Source: Phycomyces nitens
Lineage: Eukaryota; Mucoromycota; Mucoromycetes; Mucorales; Phycomycetaceae
NCBI GenBank assembly: GCA_022702545.1
Contig: JAHRBC010000005.1
Location: 3,844,001 to 3,908,000 of the forward strand
Reading direction: 5' to 3'
DNA: 64,000 nucleotides
The notes under the pieces were generated by a model that searched no databases, was not told where the DNA came from, and was given only the letters and a program-made list of their open reading frames with translations. Below are positions 39,833-50,202 of the stretch, in pieces; the first letter of the stretch is position 1, and the number at the start of each line of letters is the position of its first letter. The position numbers and the translations under genes are program-made.

Positions 39833-42113
39833 ATGTGGACACCAACAGGTTGATTGAGACTTGAGAATTACATGATCAAGTAGAGACTAATTAGCTATTG
39901 TAGGTACAAACGTGATTCCTCTTGGAAACAAGAAGAGACGCTATGATGGTCAACCTGATGAGGAGCCGATGGATCAGCCCTATCCAATCAAACAGGAAAG
40001 CTATTCACCAATGCCCTCTGAAGCAGACACCAAATCCCATGTATCCCGCTCTCCCATAGGTAACTATCAATATTAATGCTACACACCATTTGCAACACAC
40101 AAAAAGCAAGCCAAACAAACAAAATTGCTGTCTATGGCTTGTTTATGAGTCCAATGTTTTTTCAACTAGTAAAATAATAATAATAATCTAATGATCTAAT
40201 ACTATCCTTGCTTGTGTCTAGCATCCGATTGTGCTGTGAATGGCGGCAGAAGAAAGAGAAAGAGCCGTTGGGGTGATGAGGATAAAAAGATCAATATTCC
40301 CGGTGTACCTACAGCTCTGCCAAAACTCAGTCGGGACCAAACTGACACCTATGTGTGTAAGTAACCCCCATCACCACACTCTTGATGCGCTGGTGCTTAT
40401 AATATTCTTATTTATTAGTGCAGATCAGATTAGAAGAAATCAACCGCAAGCTGCGTACAGGAGACTTTATTCCTCCTGAGCGTGAAAGGTAATTAAAACC
40501 TTTGAGTATTATTATTATTATTATTATTATTATTTGTATGAACCTCGGATTATTTCTAGATCTCCTTCACCTGAACCCATCTACAACGCAGATGGTAAGC
40601 GTGTCAACACTCGTGAAGCTCGTTACCGCAAGAAACTCGAGGACGAACGTCACAAACTCATTGACAATGCGATAAAAAACATCCCTGGCTTCAAACCCCC
40701 AATCGATTACAAACGGCCCAGTCGACTCCAGGAAAAGGTCTATATTCCTGCCAAAGAGTTTCCCGAGATCAACTTTATTGGTCTCTTGATTGGTCCCCGT
40801 GGAAACACACTAAAGGGAATGGAGTCTGACTCTGGCGCAAAAATCAGTATTCGTGGCCGAGGTTCGGTAAAGGAAGGAAAATCACGCACAGATGCTGCCT
40901 CTAGCTCAGCTCCCGAAGAAGATCTCCATTGTCTGGTCATGGCTGATACAGAGGACAAGGTCAAAAAGGCTGTCAAGTTGATTGAAAAGATTATCGAAAC
41001 TGTAAGTTTGTGTGTTTAGGTGCAAGAAATGGCAAATTAAACATTGTTTTGTATGCATGCAGTCTGCCTCGACACCCGAAGGCCAAAACGAACTCAAACG
41101 CAACCAGCTCCGAGAGTTGGCTGCACTCAACGGAACCCTACGTGATGATGAAAACCAGACCTGTTTGAATTGCGGTGCCATTGGCCATCGTCGCTACGAA
41201 TGTCCTGAACGTCAAAATCTTACTGTCAGTTTGACATGTCGTATCTGTAACGGACATGGACACACTGCACGTGATTGTCTGCAGCGCAACAACCCTGAAT
41301 ACCTCGAGCAGGCAAGAGAACGTAACCAGCAATTGGACAGCGAGTACATGAACCTGATGGCAGAATTGGGCGAGAATGTGCCCGAGGGTCAGGGCAGAGA
41401 GCCTTATGATGATAGACGACGACCAGTAAGTGAATGGGGTTTTAATGTCTGCAGGATATTATTAACCATATATCTAGTACGGTGACCGTGCTAGTGGTCC
41501 TGTTGCTAATGGTGGAAGCGGTGGTGCTGCTCCTTGGCAGAGACCTGCTCCTGCAGCTGGTGGTGCACCTCCATGGCAGAGAGAGAGTGGTGGCAGTGCT
41601 CCGTGGTCCAAACCTGGGGGTGCTCCCGGTGTTAGTGATGGTGGTGCTCCCGGGACTGCTCCTTGGGCCAGCCGCAGTCACGCTCCTTCTGCAGGTGGCA
41701 GCAATTATTACCGACCTCAGTACGATGGTCAGCAACACCAGCATCACAGCCAGCATCACCAACAGCAATCACACCAAAGTCATCATCACCAGCAGCAAGA
41801 TCCTTATGGCTATGGTGCCTATGGATACTCTTCGTACGGATACAGTGCCTATCCTGGATACGATGCTCAGGCTGCAGCACCACCAGGATCAGCTCCTTGG
41901 GCAGTAAGTATATATAGATATATATAGATATACATATATATCAATATTTGACGTGTGTGTGGGGAGATTTGGACATACACATTAACCTTTAATTCAAATT
42001 AGCAACCTCCTGCTGAAAACTCATGGACTCCTCCTCCTCCTCCTCCTTCTGAGCCTGCACCTCCACCACCACCTTCCACACCCGCACCTCCACCACCCCC
42101 TCCTCAGGATTAA
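39833..42113 (+). CDS. BBP: Splicing factor SF1 / branchpoint-binding protein
   Basis: Recognises the intron branchpoint during early spliceosome assembly. Eight exons (39833-39848, 39904-40059, 40222-40356, 40419-40488, 40560-41001, 41063-41425, 41478-41903, 42003-42113) give 572 residues. Seen: [18 protein letters not shown] start (16-base first exon), the nuclear/U2AF-ligand-like [16 protein letters not shown]1 helix-hairpin [40 protein letters not shown] domain [20 protein letters not shown] plus QUA2, two zinc knuckles ([14 protein letters not shown] and [14 protein letters not shown]), then a Gly/Ala/Trp-, His/Gln- and Tyr-rich region and a proline-rich tail. The first exon is supported by the phase and by similarity to the TGTN start of other fungal BBPs. 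A cell's need for relaxed donor recognition is notable given the GC-AG introns nearby. Confidence 0.94.
40507..40534. repeat. (ATT)n microsatellite in SF1 intron 4
   Basis: About nine ATT units located within a 71-base intron of the SF1 gene. Confidence 0.85.
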
Positions 42114-42608
42114 ATCTAACAAACTAACTAACAGTCAATCAATCAATCAAACAAACAATCAAAAAAAATCAAAAAAAGAGGTGTTTAGTTTGTAAGAATA
42201 ATGTTTAGGACTACAAGACACACACACACACACACACTCAAACACTCAAACACACAAACACACACAGAAAGAGTGAGAAGTAATTAATCTCACTAGAGTT
42301 TTTTTTCCCATTATCTGTGATAGCAAGGTTCATTTTATGTGTGTGTAGTTTTTTCTTTGTAAGAATGATTCCTTGGATATTTTTTTTGATCTTGATATAA
42401 CCTTTGGCCATACCTAGTGAGACTGATTGGAATACAAGGTGAGGCTAACAAGGCTTTGTCTTTATGTTTCTGTCGATTACATTTAATAATAAAAAATATA
42501 TATGCCCAGACAACAAAAAGAAAAAAGAAAAGAAAAGAAAAAATCACAGAATGGTCACAAAAATCTTTGATACACTTGTCAGATTAGGGTTGTATTGACA
42601 ATTACGAA
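42114..42608. other. SF1 3' region
   Basis: Short tandem-gene spacer with a (CA)n tract (42217-42238) and CAAA/CACA repeats; no gene is seen. Confidence 0.7.
42217..42238. repeat. (CA)n microsatellite
   Basis: About ten CA units, followed by CTCAAACA-type repeats. Confidence 0.85.
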
Positions 42609-43978
42609 ATGCCAAAACTAGTATATGGAAGTGCATTTGAAAAGAACACATTTAGTGTGATTGAACTCCATTCAGACGAACTTGTTCGAGCATTTGAATC
42701 CGGAAAGTATGTCATTGATTAAGACGACTTTGAATTAAACCAAGCTCTAGTGTCACGATCAAAGGACTAGCTGAAGATGAAGCAGTGCTCTGTACAGACA
42801 CGGCTACCTATAGTGTTCGCCAGGTCAATACATCAAACTCGATGCTGCTTGTCATTCCGGAATCAAACAATGAAATGACGGTTGTTGATGATCTTTCGAG
42901 TTCGATTGAGTTGATTCCTTGTCTTGCTCGTCTTCAACGGATCGATTCTCTACTCAGGGACACTAGCTATGCAGGTCATCAGCGTGAAGCTGAATTGAAA
43001 GAAAAGGTAGATTGTATTGATGAATGCAGATATTATTAAATAGAATTGTAATGGCCCTTGCAGACATTCTATACATACACCGATCTCTTGTCGCTTGTCC
43101 AGGCCAGTGAGGCAGAGTTGAGACAAGGCTTGGAAGAAAGGAATGCGTTTGAATTGAATGGTAAGACCCAAGTTTGGACACCACAGTTTTATATATAGCC
43201 CTCCCCACTTGTGTGTAGGATATTGCCGGGTCGTAGATCAGAGTCATTTGCATCGTCTATTTGACGTGCTTGTATCCTATTGCATTCTTCAGGACATTGA
43301 TGTAAAGGCCATTCCACTGGGTGTCGCTAAACAGATGATCCGAGAAGGTGTCAGTGAAGACGAGGAGTACCTGACTGGGCCGGTTCCTGATCAGGCCATT
43401 ATTGCCTGCCTGAGATCCTTTGCGACAAACACCAATTTTGGGCTGGATGATGATATTGTGTGCCTGGATGAAGCCAGGGTATGCAACTTTTTAGGACGGT
43501 TTATTCTCTTGAGTGAAAAGGTAGGTAGGTAGGTAGGTGATTGTGAATTGTGGAGCCTTTAACAATGGGATCATTTTAGGGCAAAGAGTGGCTGCTTGAG
43601 GACTTTATGGAAATGTGGAAAAGATTGACACCCGACGTGTTTTCGCCTTCATTGGACATGCTAAAGGTAAAATGCCACAAAAGAGACGTAGACTGATGTG
43701 GACTAATGTGTATTTGCAGGGCTTGTGTATTTGCAACGAGAGAGTTGCTGTCCATCAAAACCAGATTTATGTGTCTTACTTTCCTGTGGCTGAATTGTCT
43801 ACAGATCCAGCCCAGAGATTTGCGTCTCTGTTTGCGGAAAAGAAGTTATGGTCAGTGGACGAGATCAGGCCATATATTGAAGACCTTGCTTCGGATCGGA
43901 AAAAGCAAGAGAGTCTGCTGCTAAAGTTTACTCGAATCCAAAAGACAAAGGGCAAGGTGTTTCATGGCAGCCGAGTGA

Positions 43979-43983
<5 letters not shown>
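42609..43983 (+). CDS. DCC1: Sister chromatid cohesion protein DCC1
   Basis: Subunit of the alternative clamp loader Ctf18-RFC, which links replication to cohesion establishment. Six exons (42609-42706, 42751-43006, 43064-43160, 43219-43520, 43580-43666, 43720-43983) give 367 residues, close to the usual size. Seen: VYGSAFEKNTFSVIELHSDE and VTIKGLAEDEAVLCTDTATY near the N-terminus, LVIPESNNEMTVVDDLSSSI, then the winged-helix-rich C-terminal part: IACLRSFATNTNFGLDDDIV, DEARVCNFLGRFILLSEKGK, EWLLEDFMEMWKRLTP, LDMLKGLCICNE, and YFPVAELSTDPAQRFASLFA, which matches the Dcc1 C-terminal region. All introns are GT-AG. A (TAA)n microsatellite begins directly at the stop codon. Confidence 0.9.

Positions 43984-44017
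<34 letters not shown>
43981..44017. repeat. (TAA)n microsatellite starting at the DCC1 stop codon
   Basis: Twelve TAA/AAT units. The first TAA is the stop codon of the gene, so expansion or contraction would leave termination intact. Confidence 0.9.
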
Positions 44018-44018
<1 letters not shown>

Positions 44019-44387
44019 TATGGACTTGATAAATTGTATTTACTGTTGGCGCACGGACATGGCTGTAGGGTTTGTCATTGAGCCAACCCGTATTCCTCCG
44101 TCAATTGATCTGGGTGTAACCTTGTCTCTTACGACAGGTGTGTGTCCCTGGAAATAAAAATAAAGTAAAAAAAAAGGTCCCTTTTTTTGTGTGGGTAATC
44201 GAGTACAAGAAATTGTACCTAAATTCCCCACCTTTTTTTTTACAAGCAAAATCTTTAGGGCCAAAAATGCCATTTTTAATGCAATGCGCCAATTTCTGAA
44301 CGACCTGGTTTAGGTGGTGTTTGAAAAGAGACAGTCAGCCAAATGGATAATAGTGAGAGAGTCAAAATATATAGGGTTCTTTCTTTG

Positions 44388-44629
44388 TGAGTCAATATGT
44401 GTGTTTTTTGTGAGTCAACATGGTAAGAGTATGAGTCAAATAATATATATAAAATAAAAGGTCGTGCATATTGGAATTTGAGAATAGCTAAATCACAAGA
44501 AGCGCAACAAATCAAGATGCCTGTTGTGCCTGCATTTAATGATCGAAATGCAGATGAGATTTGCGACTCTGGGGCGCAGATCTAAAATGCAGAAAAAGTT
44601 GAGATGGGCCAGACATTTGCCGTGACTCA
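44388..44629. promoter_or_regulatory. Cluster of four Gcn4/AP-1-type sites upstream of PDX1
   Basis: TGAGTCA at 44388-44394, 44411-44417 and 44432-44438, and TGACTCA at 44623-44629. A near-match (CGAGTCA) follows at about 44639. These are the consensus sites of bZIP factors of the Gcn4/CPC1 or AP-1 type. Yeast SNZ1 is known to be under Gcn4 control, so conserved regulation is a reasonable inference. Confidence 0.5.
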
Positions 44630-44670
44630 CACAGCACTCGAGTCAAAAAGGCTGGGCCGTTTCACACAAT

Positions 44671-44676
44671 CACGTG
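44671..44676. promoter_or_regulatory. CACGTG E-box upstream of PDX1
   Basis: A perfect CACGTG core about 190 bases upstream of the start codon; this is a bHLH-type site by consensus only. Confidence 0.3.
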
Positions 44677-44868
44677 TGGATGGCATTTTTATTGGTCCTG
44701 TCTGTATTTTTGGTTTGCAGTCGCGTTGGATCTTGGCTGGTCTTCATTTCTGACGGCCCAATAAACAAATAAATAAAAAATTACACATAAAAGCCAATCT
44801 TGAGCCTCGGATATCATCTGTTTCTTCAACAAATTTATTTATAAAAAAATAAAAATATAATATATAAT

Positions 44869-46046
44869 ATGTCCAACTTTGCTACCCCTGCCAACCTTCA
44901 CACCAAGGAAGCTGCTGCCGGTAATGTCGGCAAGAGCAACTACAGCATCAAGGCTGGTTTGGCCCAGATGCTCAAGGTAAAATGACAATAAAGTCGGTGA
45001 CGATGCTAATTTTGATATCTAGGGTGGTGTTATTATGGATGTCATCAACGCTGAGCAGGCTCGCATTGCTGAGGAGGCCGGTGCCTGTGCTGTCATGGCA
45101 TTGGAGCGTGTCCCTGCCGATATCCGCAAGAACGGTGGTGTTGCCCGTATGTCTGACCCCCAGATGATCAAGGAGATCATGGCTGCTGTCACTATCCCTG
45201 TCATGGCCAAGGTCCGTATCGGCCACTTTGTCGAGGCTCAGATCATCGAGTCCATTGGTGTAGATTACATTGATGAGTCCGAGGTCCTTACCCCTGCTGA
45301 TGAGGCCAACCATATCCTCAAGCACAACTTCAAGATCCCTTATGTTTGTGGTGCCAAGAACCTCGGTGAGGCTCTTCGTCGTATCAACGAGGGTGCTGCC
45401 ATGATCCGCACCAAGGGTGAGGCTGGTACTGGTAACGTTGTCGAGGCTGTCCGTCACATCCGCACCGTCACCTCTGAGATCCGTCGTGCTTCTTCCATGA
45501 CTGATGAGGAGCTCTATGCTTATGCCAAGGATCTCCAGGCTCCCTATGACCTTCTCAAGGAGACTGCCCGTCTCGGCCGTCTTCCTGTCGTCAACTTTGC
45601 TGCCGGTGGTGTCGCCACCCCTGCCGATGCTGCTCTTATGATGGTTAGTAGGGACTGTTTTTATTTATTTTATTATATATTATCATATATTATTATATTT
45701 TATTATATATTATTATATTTTATTATTTTATTTATATTGGGTGTGCAATTGTACTGATCTTGCATGTAATAGCAATTGGGCTGTGATGGTGTCTTTGTTG
45801 GTTCCGGTATCTTCAAGTCTGGCGACCCTGCCAAGCGCGCCAAGGCAATTGGTAAGCAAAACAGCCATTGTTTTTTTAAACTTTTTTTTTATATTAACAT
45901 TCTCAAAATGAACAGTCCAAGCCGTCACTCACTACAATGACGCTGCCGTCCTTGCCACCGTCTCCGAGAACCTCGGTGAGGCCATGGTTGGTATCAACCT
46001 CGATGAGTTGACCGAGGAGCAGAAGTTTGCCAAGCGTGGATGGTAA
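44869..46046 (+). CDS. PDX1: Pyridoxal 5'-phosphate synthase, PdxS/SNZ subunit
   Basis: Makes PLP from ribose 5-phosphate, glyceraldehyde 3-phosphate and ammonia supplied by a PDX2/SNO glutaminase, which is not in this window. Four exons (44869-44976, 45023-45643, 45773-45851, 45916-46046) give 312 residues, the normal length. Seen: [57 protein letters not shown] with the catalytic-loop Lys, [73 protein letters not shown], and [20 protein letters not shown]. Codon use is strikingly C-ending and restricted (GCC, AAG, ATC, CGT) compared with neighbours, as expected for a highly expressed gene. All introns are GT-AG; the last part of intron 2 is an AT-only repeat. Confidence 0.97.
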
Positions 46047-46365
46047 AGAAGAGGAGTTATTCTACATATATATAAAAAAAAGTTTTTAAAATTATATACA
46101 CATAATTATACATAAAAAGATGATCAAAAAGCCTAAAAAAGAGAGAAGCCCACCCATTATATACACATTATATATATTTTTATAAATAAATAAATAAAAT
46201 ATACAAATCCTATCAACATACATACATGTATACATAAGCTTTTCTTCATAACCAAAACAAAGACGTCACCCTTTGCATAGATGTGCATGCATACGCCCAC
46301 AAAGCAGACGTAAAGATTATAAAAAAGGCGTAATTCTCTCTGTATTTTTCCTTTATTCTTTAAAC
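46047..46365. other. Spacer between PDX1 and the trefoil gene
   Basis: AT-rich with (TA) and (ATAA) runs; no gene is seen. Confidence 0.7.
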
Positions 46366-47025
46366 ATGGTTCAATATATTCCTCGCGGTCCTTTCTTCAT
46401 CGTCTCCCAGGCAAGACTTTATTAAAGAAAAATCTGGGGGAATGTGTGTATTGACTGTTTCTATAGCTCAACGGAAAGGTTATTGATGTAGCAGGTGGTT
46501 CTGAAAAGGACGGGGCCCACATTATTATGTGGGAAAAGAAGGATGAAGACAATGCAAACCAGTAAGTGTATAGGCCGTCTTGAGCATTACTGACATTTTC
46601 TTTTTCTTTTTTCACCAGACTGTTTGAATACCGTCGAGGCTTCTTTATCAATGTCAATAGTGGAAAGGTACTCGATGTCAAGGGTGGCCGGATCAAGCAC
46701 GATAGTAAGTCAAACTACTCGTCCTTTACTCTTCCTAAGCTGTCCATTAGCCCACATTATCCAATACGCTCAAAAGAATGCTGCCGAGGGATCAGACAAT
46801 CAAAGCTGGATGATTGATCATGAGGGTTATATCCACACTGCAGCTGATCCTAACCTGGTGCTCGACATTAGGTAAATATTGGAGATGAGTACCAGAGATG
46901 ATTCTGATCAGTTTTCTAGGGGTGCAAGCGACAAGGATGGTGCCGAGGTCATTCTCTATGAGAAGCAAGAGGGTGAAGAAGCATCGAACCAGCGATGGGA
47001 GCTGTTGAGTCTGGGCGAGCTTTGA
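46366..47025 (+). CDS. Small ricin-B-like beta-trefoil (lectin-fold) protein
   Basis: A single beta-trefoil domain of 150 residues in five exons (46366-46410, 46467-46561, 46619-46704, 46751-46871, 46920-47025). Three internal repeats are visible, each with a hydrophobic-Asp-(V/I) strand and a closing Q-x-W/F type corner: GKVIDVAGGSEKDGAHIIMW...NQLFEY, GKVLDVKGG...THIIQY...NQSWMI, NLVLDIRGASDKDGAEVILY...NQRWELL. There is no signal peptide, so it should be cytosolic. The fold often binds sugars, but many single-domain fungal versions are uncharacterised; ligand is unknown. There is no toxin A-chain or other partner domain. Intron 1 uses a GC donor (GCAAGA); no GT site is near. Repeats map one per one or two exons. 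Confidence 0.88.
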
Positions 47026-47347
47026 TTGCTAGTCTGTATTGCAATGAATCCAGTAGCAGGCTCCAATGTCTAAAACAATGTGCATGCACATTGTATATTT
47101 ATGATGAATGGGACACAGCCAAATAAATAAAGAGAGTGCTTTTTATACATTAAGGATGTGTATTTGGATTTTGAAACAGAAGGAATAAAGGAGTTGATGT
47201 ACAATATAAAAGGTGGTTTAAATATGTAATATATATATGTATAGGTGAATAAAATAGAGAGATTTGCAAGTTTCTTGAGGAATCCAAGCACACACAAATA
47301 ACGTTTGATTGCATGGTATTCTTTTCCCATCAAGGCATGGATCTTGC
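47026..47347. other. Convergent 3' region between trefoil and RING ligase genes
   Basis: No gene is supported. The minus strand keeps an open, increasingly AT-rich frame here, but it has no recognisable domain such as a CUE domain. Confidence 0.5.
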
Positions 47348-49022
47348 TCAATAGACAGTGCTTGCCATTTGGTGTGGCAATAGTGAGCCCTGTTCGGTGG
47401 GGAGTGGGGATAGAGGTCTTCGGCATGTGGGGCAGGTAGGTTTGGAAACATGGTGCTGAATCCAGGCATGAAGACAGTGCCTTGAAGAAGAAGAAAAACA
47501 AGGTCAATTGGAGGAGGATTTTTTTTTTGGATAGATCATAACCTACAGGTGAAATAGGTGTCCACAGGCCAGCTTCTTGGCCGTCTTCATCTTTTCCCGG
47601 CATATCGCACAGTCGTCATTGTAGGCTGCTATTTCTGCCATTGAAGCATGCACATATCTATTCTAGCTGTTAATCTTCATCATATATATAAAAAGGGTTT
47701 GGTTCAGGATATTAAACTTGCCTACTTCTGACATAGGAAAGTGCTCTCCATCGTTCACGGTGGATCTGAAGTTTGCTGTGTAGATTCTTCAATACACTCC
47801 TGACATTCAACAAGAGCACAATATCGACCAAGCCAAAGGATATTCCATGCATCCACTGATTGGTGGTATCATTTGGTTAGAGGTTTGGCATCAAGTGTTC
47901 ATTATTACCAGTAGCTGGAGGTACTGCAACAAGGTACAGCCAAGGATCAATACGTCGGCTGCGAGTTCTGTGTAATAACTAATGATCCTCTTGCTTTCGA
48001 AGCCATTTTCACGCCATTGATCCAGCAAATGGGCAAAATACTTTGTCATGACCTGAATTGTGTCTAGAACGACTGGCAAGAACTATAGAGATATTTAGTC
48101 TAGTTTAGTTTTTTAATATATAAAAAGGATTGTCTCGACTTGCCTCTAGAGTAAGGAATGTTATTGAGGCAGGGAAAAATACAAAGCAACCTAGGTACCA
48201 TGCTATACTGCACGCAAACAACACGCTCAATAGACCAGCGATCTTGTAATATTGGACTGGAGATGTGTATGCCAATGTGGTGAGCTATTAAATGAACAGA
48301 TTAATAAAATAGTCGAGACTATAGAAATACAATTGACTTACATTGTCAAATCTGTCCCTACTCAATAAACTAAAGATTCTCATAAATCCCAATACACCAA
48401 CCCACATTGACAGCCTCAGGATGTGTCTCCAGACAGGATCCATTACAGCACCAATAAAGATGATTTTGAACAAGAGGAAATTCAGCATTCGATCGTAAAT
48501 GTGCTATTGTTAATCAAACATGTTAAAAAATCCTTTCAATCAAGACTCAAAGACTAACCTGGCTCTCGGTTGGCCATAGATCATCAAAAAACAAAGAAAT
48601 TATGGCTCTTCCGAGCATAATCGATATGCAGATTGCCATATTGACATGAAGCTAAAAAACACATGTATTTAATTGTGAATATGCTTATATTTTCAAATAA
48701 ATAATACATATATATGTATATATATATGTATATGTATACTTACCACCAGGCTCACTTTTTGAGTTTCAATGTAACCAAAAAAAGCTGACAGGTAGCTACT
48801 ACAGACTACTGAATCTGACTGGCCGAATATTCGAAAAGAATGTTGGTCCGTATCTCGAAGGAATCGTACAACGACATCCATGGTGTCAATATCAGCAGTC
48901 GAATAACATTCATTCACAGTATTCCAAATGTCGGATTCAATAAATGAACGTAATGAGACGACGAATGCTACGATGAATGTGATGAATGAAACAAAGGAAT
49001 AGACGAGAATGTCACTACGCAT
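47348..49022 (-). CDS. Membrane RING-type E3 ubiquitin ligase, gp78/AMFR-like
   Basis: Probable ER membrane ubiquitin ligase of the Hrd1/gp78 group, acting in ER-associated degradation. Eight exons (49022-48744, 48651-48559, 48503-48342, 48284-48144, 48082-47909, 47855-47722, 47657-47547, 47480-47348) give 408 residues. Several membrane segments: ILVYSFVSFITFIVAFVVSL, VNMAICISIMLGRAIISLFF, MLNFLLFKIIFIGAVMD, IAGLLSVLFACSIAWYL, LAADVLILGCTLLQYLQLL. These are followed by a basic linker (QIHRERWRALSYVRSRYVHA) and a RING-H2 domain: CAICREKMKTAKKLACGHLFH, then CLHAWIQHHV and CPTCRR. NDDCAIC and KLACGHLFH resemble gp78 more than Hrd1. The protein ends about 25 residues after the RING, without the CUE/VIM tail of animal gp78. 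Two introns (48083-48143, 47658-47721) use GCAAGT donors. The start at 49022 is the ATG after an AT-repeat; an upstream extension is possible. Confidence 0.87.
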
Positions 49023-49493
49023 ATGAATAATAATAATAGTAACAATAATAATAATAGAGATGATTTCTGGACAGTCGTACAAGAAAGAGAAAGAAAGAGA
49101 GAGAAAGGAAAAGGGAAAGAAAAAGGAAATGAAAAAAAAGGCACAGGAGATGACGTCTGAGTTTCTGAATATTAGAAATATGTATGTAATTTGGGTGTGA
49201 ATATTTCCATTGACTGGCCCAGACACCCTTGGCATAATACCTCTAGGGAATAGGCTTACAAATGAAGTACGATGGAAGAAGCTCAAGCTTTTGATATCTT
49301 GATTGTTTAATCAACCGCTCCAATTATCTCTGGTTTAGCAACCCCAATTCCCCTTCATTTCCTCCTCTTTCAATAAATTTTATTTTTTATTTTATTTTAT
49401 TTTCGGTGCGTATTCCTCACAGTCTTTTTCAAACCTTTTTTTTCTTTTTCTTTTTCAATTGAGTAGAATATCCAGCATTTCACCCTAGGCAAC
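49023..49493. other. Intergenic, upstream of the RING ligase
   Basis: Contains AAT runs, GA-rich repeats (49081-49125) and TTTTA repeats (49380-49400). No gene is seen. Confidence 0.6.
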
Positions 49494-49593
49494 ATGGTTA
49501 AAGGCTTTATTCTACTAGCCAACTCACCCAATTGCCGTTTATTACTAGAATCGCCTTTATTACTAGAATCCTATATATCTAGACTGCATTCAT

Positions 49594-50202
49594 TTCATCA
49601 TGCATTGTCTGGCAACCGGCCGAACCAAACACCCACAGCAATATCTCAAAGAGTGTTTCAAAACTCAAAGACAAATCTTTTTTATCCGCCATGTGATGGC
49701 TATTTACGAAACAAGCCATCGTTTTAACCTATTTGCTATTGAAACACCAATGAAGCCACTTGCTTCAAAAGGAAAACCCGTTTGCAAAAGCAGCGCCATA
49801 GTCCAAGGTGGAAAGAGCACAAGGCCGGGATCTTTATTCCACAAGGCGGCTTGTATTTTCCCGAAACCTGGATTCTTAACAATGGCCAAGTTTTCATTCT
49901 TTGGTTCAACAGCCAGCAAGATGCAAAGTACCCCTGGCCGTGTGTTTTTCTGTCAAATAACCGAGAATCTCATTGGCAACAATTCCATAAATCTCCTCTA
50001 TTGATCAAATAGGAGAATTATCACCAATTCCAGCCCTGTATTCTGGCTAAGCACTTGTAACAGTGCCAATTGCTTGGTCTAGTTGATCATATTGTTCTTG
50101 TCAAGCCACCCGTAGTTGTAGAGTGGCAAAAGATCAAGCGAGATGTGTTATTCTGGTCTGATACACTTTATGCGTTTGCCAAGACAGATATCGTACAGAT
50201 GG
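49594..50202 (+). pseudogene. Coding relic, possibly PWWP-like
   Basis: From about 49600 one frame reads coding-like (RQIFFIRHVMAIYETSHRF, FAIETPMKPLASKGKPVC). Near 49780 it continues in another frame (KAGIFIPQGGLYFPETWIL, DAKYPWPCVFLSNN). In that second frame it passes through TAG at 50010 and TAA at 50058 before VDHIVLVKPPVVVEWQKIKR and LFWSDTLYAFAKTDIVQM, ending at a good GTGAGT donor at 50203. One frameshift and two nonsense codons in an otherwise protein-like stretch indicate a decayed gene. The YPWPC...LFWSDT pattern faintly recalls PWWP domains, which is a guess. Confidence 0.45.

Larger units (their letters stand above)
43984..44868. other. Intergenic, promoter of PDX1
   Basis: Contains four perfect TGASTCA sites and one CACGTG (listed separately). 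A short upstream frame of 22 codons (44517-44585, MPVVPAFNDRNADEICD) lies about 280 bases before the PDX1 start and could act as a uORF or be chance. No other gene is seen. Confidence 0.5.

Noticed and set aside
41482..41907. Val/Leu-rich frame overlapping SF1 exon 7
   Set aside because: It is a frame-shifted reading of the Gly/Ala/Trp-rich SF1 C-terminal region, which joins in phase to both neighbouring exons.
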